DNA of 64,000 nt from Oscillatoria acuminata PCC 6304 (GTDB lineage: Bacteria; Cyanobacteriota; Cyanobacteriia; Cyanobacteriales; Laspinemataceae): the NCBI RefSeq assembly GCF_000317105.1, contig NC_019693.1, positions 4,093,227 to 4,157,226 on the forward strand, read 5' to 3'. A program made the translations under genes and the position numbers. This document shows, one piece after another, positions 1-9,340 of this stretch. The first letter of the stretch is position 1, and every line of letters begins with the position of its first letter. The notes under the pieces are model-generated. The model was given only the letters and a program-made list of their open reading frames with translations, was not told the DNA's origin and did not search any database.

Positions 1-195
1 GAGCAAGACTGGGAGGGTGTGAGGGCTTGTGTCAAGGTGACTTTGGGCGAACTTTAGCAATTCTGAGATTTCCATCAGGATGAGGAAATCGCCCGCTAAA
101 AAACTGCGCCCTATTCTCCCAAAACCTCAGAACGTGGCACAATAGCAATAGACTCCCCCATTCTTGTCATTGCCTTCCACCGGATAGAAAGAACC

Positions 196-2421
196 TTGCT
201 GGCTCTCCTAAACAAAATCCGAGAAATTATTGCCCGTTGGTGGTCCGAATTCACCCTCCAGACCCGACTGATGGCAGCCGCTACCTTGGTGGTGTCCCTC
301 ATTATGAGTGGACTCACATTTTGGGCTGTCAATACTATTCAGCAGGATGCCCGAATCAATGACACCCGCTTCGGTCGCGATTTGGGTCTCCTGTTGGCGG
401 CCAATGTGGCCCCATTAATCGCCGAAGATAATCGCACGGAAGTGGCCCGCTTTTCTCATCGATTCTATAGCAGCACCACCAGCGTGCGCTATATGCTCTA
501 TGCCGACCAAGAAGGCCAAATCTTCCTGGGGATTCCCTTCTCTGAGTCCGAGGTGCAAAACTCCCTGACCCTGCAACGGCGGATTCAACTTCCCGAGGGT
601 TTTGCCAATACTTATGATTTGCCCATGGTCCGGCAGCATCGCACCCCCGATGGCACCGTCACCGATGTCTTTGTCCCCCTAGCTCACGAAAACCAATATT
701 TGGGGGTCTTGGCGATCGGGATCAACCCCAATCCCACCGTGGTTACCTCCTCCAACCTCACCCGGGATGTCACCATTGCCGTATTTATCTCCATCTGGGT
801 GATGGTGATTTTAGGGGCCGTCTTTAATGCCTTAACCATTACCAAACCGATTAAAGAATTGCTGGTTGGGGTCAAAAACATTGCCACGGGAAACTTCAAA
901 CAGCGGATAGACTTGCCTCTGCAAGGGGAACTGGGGGAATTAATTTGCAGCTTTAATGAAATGGCTGAACGGCTAGAACGGTATGAGGAGCAGAACATTG
1001 AAGAACTCACTGCCGAAAAAGCCAAATTAGAAACCCTGGTTTCGACCATTGCCGATGGAGCCGTCTTATTAGACACTTCCTTACAGGTGATTTTAGTCAA
1101 CCCCACTGCAAGGCGGATTTTCGGATGGGAAGGCAAAAATCTGATTTCTCAAAATATCCTGGATTTGCTCCCGGCGGCAGTCAGTGCCGAATTGACTCAA
1201 CCCCTGTATGAAATGGCGGCAGGGGACTCCCTCCGAGAGCTTTCCTCCTCCAATGATGGGGAGGGGGATATTTCCGCCAACGGTTATGCCTCCCGAGAAA
1301 GTGGGGAGTTTCGCCTGACCCTAAGCGAACCAACGAAGCGCACCGTCAGGATTTTACTGAGTACGGTGCTGCTGCATAAAGCCCCCGGAGTCGATCCTTT
1401 ATGCAAGAGTTGCACCTACCATCATGAAGATACCTGTACCGCCCCGGAACGGCCCTACGCCACGGAATGCACCCTCTATCATGATGACTCGATTTCCTCG
1501 GCGACGGCGCAATATCGCGAGAGTCTTAAGGGGATTGCGATGACGGTTCAAGATATTACGCGAGAAGTCAAGCTGAATGAAGCGAAGAGTCAGTTTATTA
1601 GCAATGTCTCCCATGAACTGAGAACGCCGTTATTTAATATCAAGTCCTTTATCGAAACCCTGCATGAGTATGGGGAAGAACTCACCCAAGAGGAGCGTCA
1701 GGAGTTTTTAGAAACCGCTAACCGGGAAACCGATCGCCTCACCCGCCTGGTTAACGATGTCCTGGACCTCTCCCGCCTGGAATCCAGCCGGACCTATCAG
1801 TTTGAAGCGGTAGAAATTGCTCAACCTGTGGAGCAAACTCTGCGAACCTATCAGCTTAATGCCAAAGATAAAAATATTGACCTGATTCAAGAAGTTGATC
1901 CCGAGTTACCCGCAGTGGTGGCTAACTATGATTTGCTGTTACAGGTATTTGCAAACTTGGTGGGGAATGCCCTGAAGTTCACCGAACCCGGGGGACGAAT
2001 TGCGATTCGGGCCTATTTGTTGGAAACCGAAGAGGATAATTCCTGGCGCGGAAATCCCCAATGTCCCCTCCCGAACCAGCAGCAGAAACCCAATGTGCCG
2101 ATGGTGCGGATTGAAGTAGGGGATACGGGGATCGGGATTGCGGCAGAAGACCAAGTGGCGATTTTCGATCGCTTCTTCCGGGTGGAAAACCGGGTTCATA
2201 CCTTAGAAGGGACGGGGTTGGGTCTTTCCATTGTCCGCCATATTATGGAAAAACATCATGCCCAAATGCATTTAGTTAGTGAAGTGGGGGTGGGAACCAC
2301 GTTCTGGTTTGATCTGGCGGTGTACCCGGAAAAAAAGCATCTCGTTGACAAGACTCAGGACCAGGCGATCGCCCCGGCTTTGGATGTAGCCCCTCATGGA
2401 TATCCCACTCCGGTAATTTAA
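196..2421 (+). CDS. nblS: NblS/Hik33 (DspA)-type membrane sensor histidine kinase
   Basis: This is a membrane histidine kinase of the cyanobacterial NblS/Hik33 family, which governs high-light, nutrient and cold stress responses. The 741 residues show TM1 at about 25-47, an extracytoplasmic sensor loop, TM2 at about 192-214, HAMP at about 215-265, PAS at about 272-455, a HisKA H-box with His473 (SHELRTP), then an HATPase with N box (NLVGNALKF), GDTGIGI and GTGLGLSIV. The start is a TTG: no ATG or GTG lies between it and the upstream in-frame stop at 97-99, and the N-terminus (LLNKIREIIARWWSEF) looks like the family. The PAS carries four cysteines (C403, C406, C414, C425). The gene ends 17 bp before a response regulator, so they are probably co-transcribed. 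Family assignment is strong; the signal is not deducible. Confidence 0.93.
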   Translation: MLALLNKIREIIARWWSEFTLQTRLMAAATLVVSLIMSGLTFWAVNTIQQDARINDTRFGRDLGLLLAANVAPLIAEDNRTEVARFSHRFYSSTTSVRYMLYADQEGQIFLGIPFSESEVQNSLTLQRRIQLPEGFANTYDLPMVRQHRTPDGTVTDVFVPLAHENQYLGVLAIGINPNPTVVTSSNLTRDVTIAVFISIWVMVILGAVFNALTITKPIKELLVGVKNIATGNFKQRIDLPLQGELGELICSFNEMAERLERYEEQNIEELTAEKAKLETLVSTIADGAVLLDTSLQVILVNPTARRIFGWEGKNLISQNILDLLPAAVSAELTQPLYEMAAGDSLRELSSSNDGEGDISANGYASRESGEFRLTLSEPTKRTVRILLSTVLLHKAPGVDPLCKSCTYHHEDTCTAPERPYATECTLYHDDSISSATAQYRESLKGIAMTVQDITREVKLNEAKSQFISNVSHELRTPLFNIKSFIETLHEYGEELTQEERQEFLETANRETDRLTRLVNDVLDLSRLESSRTYQFEAVEIAQPVEQTLRTYQLNAKDKNIDLIQEVDPELPAVVANYDLLLQVFANLVGNALKFTEPGGRIAIRAYLLETEEDNSWRGNPQCPLPNQQQKPNVPMVRIEVGDTGIGIAAEDQVAIFDRFFRVENRVHTLEGTGLGLSIVRHIMEKHHAQMHLVSEVGVGTTFWFDLAVYPEKKHLVDKTQDQAIAPALDVAPHGYPTPVI

Positions 2422-2441
2422 GGGAGGCGACTGCCAAGGTG

Positions 2442-3143
2442 ATGAAAATTTTAATCGTTGAGGATGAACCGGAAATTGCGCGGATTGTGGGAAGGGCATT
2501 AGAAGCAGAAGGCTTTCATTGCATCACTTGTCGCGATGGTTTGACTGCCCTGCGCGTCTTTGAAGAGGAACAGCCGGACTTAATTGTTTTAGACTTAATG
2601 CTACCGGGATTGGATGGGTTAGAAGTCTGTGCACGCATCCGACAAAAACCGGGACCTAAAGACCCCTATATTTTAGTGCTCACGGCTAGAGGGGAGGAAA
2701 TTGACCGGGTGATTGGCTTATCCACCGGGGCCGATGATTATATGGTCAAACCATTCAGTCCTCGGGAATTGGTGGCGCGAGTCCGGGCCTTATTGCGAAG
2801 GAGCCTCCGCCAAGGGAATCAGAGTTCTCAGGTTTACCAAACCGAACATTTTATGCTGGATGTGGACCGACGGATTGCGACAAGGCAAGTGGAAAAGCGG
2901 GAGTTAGAAACTTTGGATTTAACCACCTTGGAGTTTAATCTGCTGTCAACGTTTTTAAGCTATCCCGGACGGGTTTGGCAGCGATCGCAACTGATAGAAA
3001 AACTCTGGGGGGATGACTTTTTCGGGGATGAACGGGTGGTCGATACTCATGTCGCCCGCTTGCGAAAAAAAATCGAACTGGATCCGGCGAATCCGTCGTT
3101 TATTAAAACGGTTATTGGTGTGGGCTATAAATTTGAAGATTAG
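2442..3143 (+). CDS. OmpR/PhoB-family response regulator paired with the NblS-like kinase
   Basis: This is a DNA-binding response regulator. The receiver domain has acidic residues near the N-terminus (EDE), phospho-acceptor Asp51 in the LIVLDLMLPG motif, a conserved Thr81 and Lys103 in VKPFSP (numbered from the ATG). A C-terminal winged helix of about 95 residues ends in RLRKKIE and GVGYKFED, typical of OmpR/PhoB proteins. A GTG directly precedes the ATG; GGGAGGCG at 2422-2429 could serve either. The N-terminus differs from the usual RpaB, so I do not call it rpaB. Its position 20 bp after the kinase gene suggests it is a cognate partner. Confidence 0.92.
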   Translation: MKILIVEDEPEIARIVGRALEAEGFHCITCRDGLTALRVFEEEQPDLIVLDLMLPGLDGLEVCARIRQKPGPKDPYILVLTARGEEIDRVIGLSTGADDYMVKPFSPRELVARVRALLRRSLRQGNQSSQVYQTEHFMLDVDRRIATRQVEKRELETLDLTTLEFNLLSTFLSYPGRVWQRSQLIEKLWGDDFFGDERVVDTHVARLRKKIELDPANPSFIKTVIGVGYKFED

Positions 3144-3572
3144 TCCCGATACTTGACTAACCCTCAAGGCTTTTGTCAAACTAAGATTATCTTTAGAAGT
3201 AGGAATATATCGCGTTTAAATTGGTTGCAGAATTCCAGCAAGGGGCTTTTGCCTTCTTGAGAGGCTTTGGGAGCAAGGCGGAGAATCAGCCCAAACCTGT
3301 GAAGCTACATGATTGAGACGGACTCAACGCACGAGCTTGGGGATTTCCAGAGTTCAGGGAATGGAAATCAGGAAAAACAGATTTTTCAGGGCCATCTACT
3401 TTTTTGAGTTTCTCTTTTCTTAAGTCCAGAAATAGTATCCATCGGTACCGATTTTCCGGGACAAATCAGGGTGAAGACAAGTCGGCAAGGCAACCCATCA
3501 GGTCAGGGGAGGCGATCGCTCAAATAGGGGTCAACAGCCTCTTGAGATTTAGTAACAGGATTGGCAAAATAT
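3144..3572. other. Intergenic region, no gene seen
   Basis: About 430 bp between the response regulator and the multi-PAS kinase. Short open frames here lack a ribosome site and family features. One GCGATCGC site lies near 3513. It presumably holds the promoter of the downstream kinase, but I see no operator I can support. Confidence 0.5.
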
Positions 3573-6500
3573 ATGAATGCACCCGGGGACTCCCATCGCT
3601 TTTACGAGACACTCAATACGGCGAAAACTGAAACTGAGGCGATTCACCTCGTCTCCACTATTTTCTTTAAACTCTCTGCCGATCTCTTTTGCATTATCGG
3701 AACCGATGGCTATTTCAAGCGGGTGAATCCGGCATGGACTCATATCCTAGGATGGACCCAGGACGAATTGCTGGGACGCCCTTGGATCGAGTTTCTCCAC
3801 CCGGATGATCGAGAACGCACCATCACCGTCACTCATCCTCACCAATCTGATCTATCCATAAAAAATCGCTGTCGCCACAAAAATGGTACCTATCGCTGGT
3901 TCGCCTGGAAAACCTGCCACTATCAAGACAGCATCAGTTATGCCGTGGGTCGAGACATCACGGAACAGCAGGAGTTAGAAGCGGCCCTGCATCAAAGTGA
4001 GCGCCATTACCGCAATTTAGTCGAAACCTCTCGGGATTTAATTTGGTCCCTGGATCAGGAGGGCCGCTGGACCTTTGTCAACCAAGCGGCCCAAGAGATT
4101 TACGGATATGCACCCCACCAGATGCTGGGGCGATTCTTTTTTGAGTTTATGGACCCGGAACAAGGGGTCAAAGATCGGCAGATGTTCGATCGCCTCCAAG
4201 CTGGGGAATCGGTTTTTCCCTACGAAACTCAACATCGCCGTCACGATGGGACCCCGGTATGTTTGAGTTTCAATGCGGTCCTGATGCGGGACGAGTTGGG
4301 CAATATCATCGGCACCACAGGAACTGCCACGGATATTACCCATCGTAAGCAGGCGGAAGCGGCCCTGCAAGAATCCCAACAAAAATTGGCGATTCACCTC
4401 CAGCAAACTCCCCTGGCGGCAGTCGAGTGGAACTTAAAATTTGAAGTCAGCAACTGGAACCCCGCTGCCGAACGACTGTTTGGCTATACCCGGGAGGAAA
4501 TCCTCGGACATCATGCTTTAGAGTTGATTCCTGAGAATGTTCAATGGGAAGTTAATGAAGAAGTCTTACAAGCGCTATTACATCAAGAAGGCGGGATTTA
4601 TAGTACCAACGAGAATCAAACTAAAGACGGTCGGGTGATTATTTGTGAGTGGCACAATACCCCTTTAGTAGACTCTGAGGGGCAAATGATTGGAGTCGCC
4701 TCTCTAGTGCAGGATGTGACTGAAAAATTTGTAGCCATCCGGGCTTTAGAACAGAGTGAAGCGCGGTTTCAAAAGTTAGCCGATAATATTCCTGGATTAA
4801 TTTATCAGTCGATTATCCATCAAGATGGAACAGTTTCTTTTCCCTTTTTATCCTCCGGTTGTTTGGATGTGATGGAGGTAGACCCGGACTATATGAAGCA
4901 GCATCCCCATATTTTGGGAGAGATGATTCATAAAGAGGACCGACCGAGTTACGATCGCTCGGTCGCTGTGAAGATTCAACGGATGGAACCCTGGCGATGG
5001 GAAGGCCGGTTTATCATGCAGTCGGGTACGCTCAAGTGGTTGCAATGTGTGGCCCGACCGGAACGACAGGAGAATGGAGATATTCTCTGGGAAGGGGTGA
5101 TGATTGACATTACCGATCGCAAGTTAGCAGAAAAAGCCGTGACTCAAAGTGAAGCAAAATGGCGATCGCTGATTCAAAATAGCTCGGATATGATTACCAT
5201 CCTCGAACCCGATGGCACAATCCGCTACCATAGTCCCTCGGTTGAGCGTATTCTGGGTTACTATCCAGAAGAACTGATTGGTCAGAATGCCACCGGATTT
5301 GTTCATCCCGATGATGTGAAAAAAGTGAGGGACACCTATCAGATGCTCAGTAATCATCCCGACCTGATTATGAAAATTGAGTATCGGGTGCAGCGGGCGA
5401 CGGGAGAAATTTTATATTTTGAGTCAATTGGGCGCAATTTGCTGGCAGAAACTGCCGTGAATGGGTTAGTGATTAACTCACGCGACATTACTAACCATAA
5501 AATAGCAGAAGAGGCGCTGAATAATGCCAATACTCAACTGGAACGGCGAGTCAAACAGCGCACTTCTGAACTGAATAGTAGTTTGGAACAGTTGCGGATA
5601 GAAATTATTGAACGCGCCAATGTTGAAGCGGCGTTACGAGAGAGTGAGCAACGGTTTCGAGCGGTTTTTGAAGGGGCGGCAATTGGGATTGTTGTGCGGA
5701 CGTTGGATTGGGAGATTTTAGATAGCAATCCAGCATTTCAGTCGATGTTAGGGTATTCGCACGAGGAATTACAGGGAAATTTTTATCTCGAACTCAGCGA
5801 TCCGTTAGACCAAAAGGTAGAACGGTTACTGGCGATGGAGATGGTCACGGGACAGCGGAAGGGGTATCAAGTTGAGAAACGATATCGCTGTAAAAATGGC
5901 AGTCGGATTTGGGGTCGGGTGAGTGTTTCTTTGGTGTCTGGAAAAGGAGAAAGGCCGCAGTTTGCGATCGCGATGGTGGAAGATATTACCGCCCGCAAAG
6001 AAGCTGAATCTGAATTAATTCTCACGCGCAAGGCGGTGGAAAGTTCTGGGGATGCGATCGCCATCAGCAATCGGTTTGGCTGTCATATTTATCAAAATAC
6101 GGCCTTTTCTCGGCTTTATGAATATGAAACCCCGGAACAGTTAAATGCCGCAGGAGGACCTTTAGAGGTCTTTGCGGACCCCATCCTCGGAACCGAGGTG
6201 TTTCAAACTATTATGCAGGGTAACTCCTGGAGTGGGGAAGTCATCCACCGCACTTCGGGCGATCGCACCATTCCTGTCCTATTAAGCGCCGATGCCATCA
6301 AAGACCCCAGCGGGACCATTGTCGGACTGATCTCGATTAGTACAGACATTTCCCAACGAGTTCGCGCCGAACAAGACCTTAAAAAGGCACTCCATGCGGC
6401 AGAGGCAGCGAGTCGTTCTAAAAGTACCTTTTTGGCTAATATGAGTCATGAACTTCGCACTCCCCTCAATGCCATTATCGGCTATAGCGAAATCCTCACG

Positions 6501-7178
6501 GAGGAAATGGAAGATGCCGGAGAACAAGAGGCGATCGCTGACTTGACCAAAATTAGAACCGCAGGAAAACACCTGTTAGCTTTGATTAACGATATCTTAG
6601 ATATCTCTAAAATTGAAGCCGGACGGATGACTCTGTATCTGGAAGCATTTGACATCACCCTCCTGATTTCTGAGGTGATCAGTACCGTTGAACCTTTAAT
6701 CGAAAAAAATAGCAATCACTTAGAAATCAACTGTGATCCATCCGTGGGAATAATGACGGGAGACTTAACTAAAGTGCGGCAGATTTTATTCAATTTGCTC
6801 AGTAATGCGGCGAAATTTACCGAAAACGGGACGATCGCCTTAACCGTTACTCCCCGTGAAGCTAGGGAATGGGTTCAGCACCCTCTAACCCCTGACACGC
6901 CCCAGGAACAGACTTCGGGAATTGAGTTTCGCGTCACCGATACCGGCATTGGCATTTCCCCCGAACAACTGATCAACATTTTTGAAGCCTTTAGTCAAGC
7001 GGATGCCTCCACCACTCGCAAGTATGGGGGAACGGGGTTAGGACTGGCAATTTCCCAACGATTCTGTAAGATGATGGGGGGTGAAATTAAAATAGAAAGT
7101 GAGGCGGGAAAAGGCTCTACTTTTACCCTGTGGTTGCCGATCAAGATGAATCCCACCGCCGAGAACATCCTAGAGTGA
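3573..7178 (+). CDS. Soluble multi-PAS sensor histidine kinase (about seven PAS domains)
   Basis: This is a cytoplasmic sensor kinase of about 1200 residues with no transmembrane segment. Seven PAS/PAC units follow one another, starting near residues 35, 145, 270, 395, 525, 695 and 815. Several end in the characteristic DIT linker (for example GRDITEQQE). A coiled coil at about 665-695 separates PAS5 and PAS6. The H-box MSHELRTPLNAIIGYSEIL has its His near 959, followed by an HATPase domain with NLLSNAAKF, DTGIGI and GGTGLGLAIS. There is no receiver domain. I prefer the ATG at 3573 over the TTG at 3561 because an AGGA lies upstream of it. The gene converges on the cytochrome gene with 6 bp between stops. 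Ligands of the PAS domains cannot be predicted. Confidence 0.93.
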   Translation: MNAPGDSHRFYETLNTAKTETEAIHLVSTIFFKLSADLFCIIGTDGYFKRVNPAWTHILGWTQDELLGRPWIEFLHPDDRERTITVTHPHQSDLSIKNRCRHKNGTYRWFAWKTCHYQDSISYAVGRDITEQQELEAALHQSERHYRNLVETSRDLIWSLDQEGRWTFVNQAAQEIYGYAPHQMLGRFFFEFMDPEQGVKDRQMFDRLQAGESVFPYETQHRRHDGTPVCLSFNAVLMRDELGNIIGTTGTATDITHRKQAEAALQESQQKLAIHLQQTPLAAVEWNLKFEVSNWNPAAERLFGYTREEILGHHALELIPENVQWEVNEEVLQALLHQEGGIYSTNENQTKDGRVIICEWHNTPLVDSEGQMIGVASLVQDVTEKFVAIRALEQSEARFQKLADNIPGLIYQSIIHQDGTVSFPFLSSGCLDVMEVDPDYMKQHPHILGEMIHKEDRPSYDRSVAVKIQRMEPWRWEGRFIMQSGTLKWLQCVARPERQENGDILWEGVMIDITDRKLAEKAVTQSEAKWRSLIQNSSDMITILEPDGTIRYHSPSVERILGYYPEELIGQNATGFVHPDDVKKVRDTYQMLSNHPDLIMKIEYRVQRATGEILYFESIGRNLLAETAVNGLVINSRDITNHKIAEEALNNANTQLERRVKQRTSELNSSLEQLRIEIIERANVEAALRESEQRFRAVFEGAAIGIVVRTLDWEILDSNPAFQSMLGYSHEELQGNFYLELSDPLDQKVERLLAMEMVTGQRKGYQVEKRYRCKNGSRIWGRVSVSLVSGKGERPQFAIAMVEDITARKEAESELILTRKAVESSGDAIAISNRFGCHIYQNTAFSRLYEYETPEQLNAAGGPLEVFADPILGTEVFQTIMQGNSWSGEVIHRTSGDRTIPVLLSADAIKDPSGTIVGLISISTDISQRVRAEQDLKKALHAAEAASRSKSTFLANMSHELRTPLNAIIGYSEILTEEMEDAGEQEAIADLTKIRTAGKHLLALINDILDISKIEAGRMTLYLEAFDITLLISEVISTVEPLIEKNSNHLEINCDPSVGIMTGDLTKVRQILFNLLSNAAKFTENGTIALTVTPREAREWVQHPLTPDTPQEQTSGIEFRVTDTGIGISPEQLINIFEAFSQADASTTRKYGGTGLGLAISQRFCKMMGGEIKIESEAGKGSTFTLWLPIKMNPTAENILE

Positions 7179-7184
7179 AACCCG

Positions 7185-7526
7185 TTATTTCCAGCCCATT
7201 TCTGCCTGTTCCAAAACATAAGCGGCAACCGCTTCTATTTCTGGAACAGTCAAGCGGTCATTGTAGGCAGGCATGGGGTTTTTCCCCTGGGTAATCAACT
7301 GGGCGATCGCCTCTTGGGTATCCCGATGATTTTTAGCTAAGGCTTTCAGTTTTAGAGTCTTTCCTCGGCGAATAATATTACCACCATTGGCATGACAACC
7401 CGCACAATGAACCGTAAACAGTTTAGCCCCATCCCCCGAATTGGCTGCCATTGCCGGTTGTATTCCCATGAGGCTGATTGCCATCATCATTAATAGAATT
7501 ACCGCCCTGATTAGTCGCTGTTTCAT
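7185..7526 (-). CDS. Cytochrome c6-like class I c-type cytochrome
   Basis: This is a small secreted haem protein of about 113 residues. The ATG at 7526 follows an AGGAAAA ribosome site and begins a signal peptide (basic MKQR, hydrophobic core, AMA cleavage site) that targets the protein to the thylakoid lumen or periplasm. Mature features are the CAGCH haem site and GKNPMPAY, which supplies the distal Met ligand, plus the C-terminal helix AAYVLEQAEMGWK. Canonical PetJ (cytochrome c6) ends almost the same way and carries electrons from cytochrome b6f to PSI. The haem-proximal insert here (RRGKTLKLKAL) and Pro in GKNPMP differ from standard c6, so it may be a c6B/c6C-type paralogue. I therefore leave the symbol blank. 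Confidence 0.88.
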   Translation of the reverse strand: MKQRLIRAVILLMMMAISLMGIQPAMAANSGDGAKLFTVHCAGCHANGGNIIRRGKTLKLKALAKNHRDTQEAIAQLITQGKNPMPAYNDRLTVPEIEAVAAYVLEQAEMGWK

Positions 7527-7596
7527 CCTGGGTTTTCCTCTTACTTCTGGGTTAAATCTGTTTTTATACGGAATCCGGTTGTCAAAGTCTGCAAAA

Positions 7597-7650
7597 ACCC
7601 ACACCCTGAAGGGTGGGGCTACACAGACGAAGCCCGCCTGCGCGGGCTGA
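7597..7650 (+). repeat. Double-hairpin extragenic palindrome, copy 1
   Basis: A roughly 54-bp element made of two adjacent stem-loops. One is CACCCTGAAGGGTG and the other AGCCCGCCTGCGCGGGCT, joined by TACACAGACGA. It has an inverted copy at 7759-7810 and diverged relatives at 60934-60985 and 61014-61064. It lies upstream of the cytochrome gene. Confidence 0.85.
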
Positions 7651-7758
7651 AGAGAAAACCAACTTTTGACAATCGGATTGGGTATTAAATCCCCTTAGGG
7701 TATTCCAACAAATAAATCCTCCAAATTTGATGCAATCGCACCTAACAAGACTCTATTT

Positions 7759-7810
7759 AGCCCGCGCAGGCGGGCTTCGTCTGTGTAGCCCCACCCTTTA
7801 GGGTGCGGGT
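7759..7810 (-). repeat. Double-hairpin extragenic palindrome, copy 2 (inverted)
   Basis: The reverse-complement counterpart of the element at 7597-7650, including both stems and the linker. The two copies enclose about 108 bp without a gene, so the pair could fold into one long hairpin of roughly 210 nt. Confidence 0.85.
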
Positions 7811-7916
7811 TGTTTGGATATTTTATTTTTTGGAGTTCCCTTACCCAATTGTAAATCGGTTTAATTGATGAATTTCCCCTCATTCAGGAGAGAGAGAGAA
7901 AGAGTAAGGTGGGCAA

Positions 7917-7935
7917 TGCCCACCTCCTGGATTAT
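7917..7935. terminator. Perfect 9-bp hairpin, possible desD terminator
   Basis: AGGTGGGCA and TGCCCACCT are separated by one base, about 57 bp past the desD stop. On the minus strand it is followed by a pyrimidine-rich tract (CTTACTCTTTCTCT). It could act as a terminator, or be one of the dispersed GGTGGGCATTGCCCACC-like repeats; a related sequence occurs near 10917-10938. Confidence 0.5.
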
Positions 7936-7991
7936 TCTCCCTTTATTTCATCAAAGTTAGGCGAGAATTGGTAGCGTGAAAGGGGGTGAAT

Positions 7992-9116
7992 TTATTTTGA
8001 CAAATTACTGGCTAATTCACGAGCAGGGGTTGCCAGGGGTTGTGGTGGAACGCTCATTGCTTTCAACCAATTGTAATTAGAAATCATGGCCCCCGTTAAG
8101 GTGTCATGAATTTGATATTTAACCCCAAATTCTTCACAAACTCCCATCAAAATCTTGGAAAGTTCAGGATAATGAATGTGGCAAATATGGGGATATAAAT
8201 GATGGACAACTTGAAAATTCAATCCTCCCATATACCAAGTGCAAAAGGGATTATTGGGTGCAAAATCAACCGTCGTGCGAACCTGAAAAATTGCCCATTC
8301 ATCATCTACATGGTTCTGTTCTGGATTCGGCATAATAAATTCAGCCGTATCCATAACATGAGCCATCATAAATACCTCACAGATTATCGCTCCGTAGGTA
8401 AAATAAGTCAGAAGGAAACCGCCGATGACGGTTAAGGGACTGTATCCCACTGCCAGGGGAATGCCGATAAACAGACCCAACCAAACCAACTTACCCCCCA
8501 GCAAGGTTGCCAGAGTCATCGGGGAAGGGGTCGGAACCACGTGGTCATGATATTTGCGCTTGAACAAAATAATTTGAACATCGCAGAACGACCAATATAC
8601 GGGAATGATGGGATAAATAAACCAAATAAACAAATGTTGGAATTTATGATACCATTTGTGAGGCATATCCGGAGACATTCGGACTAATCCATCCCCATGA
8701 ATTTCCACATCGTGGCCCAGAATATTGGTATAGGTGTGGTGGAGATAGTTATGGCGAAATTTCCATAAATAACTCGACAATCCAATCGCATCGTAGGTTA
8801 ATCCCAGAGTCTTATTCAGCCATTTATGATTAGAATAACCGCCGTGATTGGCATCGTGCCCTACACAAAACGCAAAACCGGCCAATCCTGCGGCGAAAAC
8901 CATACAGCCCAGAATTTTAAAACCCATTCCAGCCGGACCAAAGAGTGTAAAACTGTAAGCCCCAACCATCCATAAAACGAGAGTTAGGGTTTTCAGATAC
9001 ATCTGTGGACAATCGCGTTTGGGGATGTTTTCCGCCTGAAAATAGGCTTCAACTCGGCGGTTGAGTTCTTTCCAGAACCCCTTATTTTTGGCAAACGTTA
9101 TCTTAGTTCCTGTCAT
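7992..9116 (-). CDS. desD: Delta-6 acyl-lipid desaturase (DesD type)
   Basis: This is a membrane di-iron fatty acid desaturase that introduces a delta-6 double bond, the step towards gamma-linolenic or stearidonic acid in cyanobacterial glycerolipids. The 374 residues carry three histidine boxes: HDANH at 87-91, HNYLHH at 122-127, and QVVHH near 305. Gln in place of the first His of box 3 is the hallmark of front-end desaturases. The surroundings (NILGHDVEIHGDG, NICHIHYP-like tail) match cyanobacterial DesD closely, and no cytochrome b5 domain is fused. Hydrophobic stretches at about 45-85 and 195-240 fit four membrane spans. No other desaturase gene is in the window. Confidence 0.92.
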   Translation of the reverse strand: MTGTKITFAKNKGFWKELNRRVEAYFQAENIPKRDCPQMYLKTLTLVLWMVGAYSFTLFGPAGMGFKILGCMVFAAGLAGFAFCVGHDANHGGYSNHKWLNKTLGLTYDAIGLSSYLWKFRHNYLHHTYTNILGHDVEIHGDGLVRMSPDMPHKWYHKFQHLFIWFIYPIIPVYWSFCDVQIILFKRKYHDHVVPTPSPMTLATLLGGKLVWLGLFIGIPLAVGYSPLTVIGGFLLTYFTYGAIICEVFMMAHVMDTAEFIMPNPEQNHVDDEWAIFQVRTTVDFAPNNPFCTWYMGGLNFQVVHHLYPHICHIHYPELSKILMGVCEEFGVKYQIHDTLTGAMISNYNWLKAMSVPPQPLATPARELASNLSK

Positions 9117-9340
9117 GTTTAAGAGAAATTATCAGATTCGCCCATTTATTCTAACCTATTTGCGCGGTCCGAGACTGAGTATTTTTAACGCAGTGTGGGG
9201 AGGGTAATCCGCCATTTTAGAGGAGGACAAGACCCTGGATTCGGCTATAGTTTAGGGGTTGAGGATTTCCGAATCGGGAGTGCGATCGCAGGTTTCCCGC
9301 TGACTCCCTTTCTGGACAACCCCCAAATTTGCCCCCAGGG

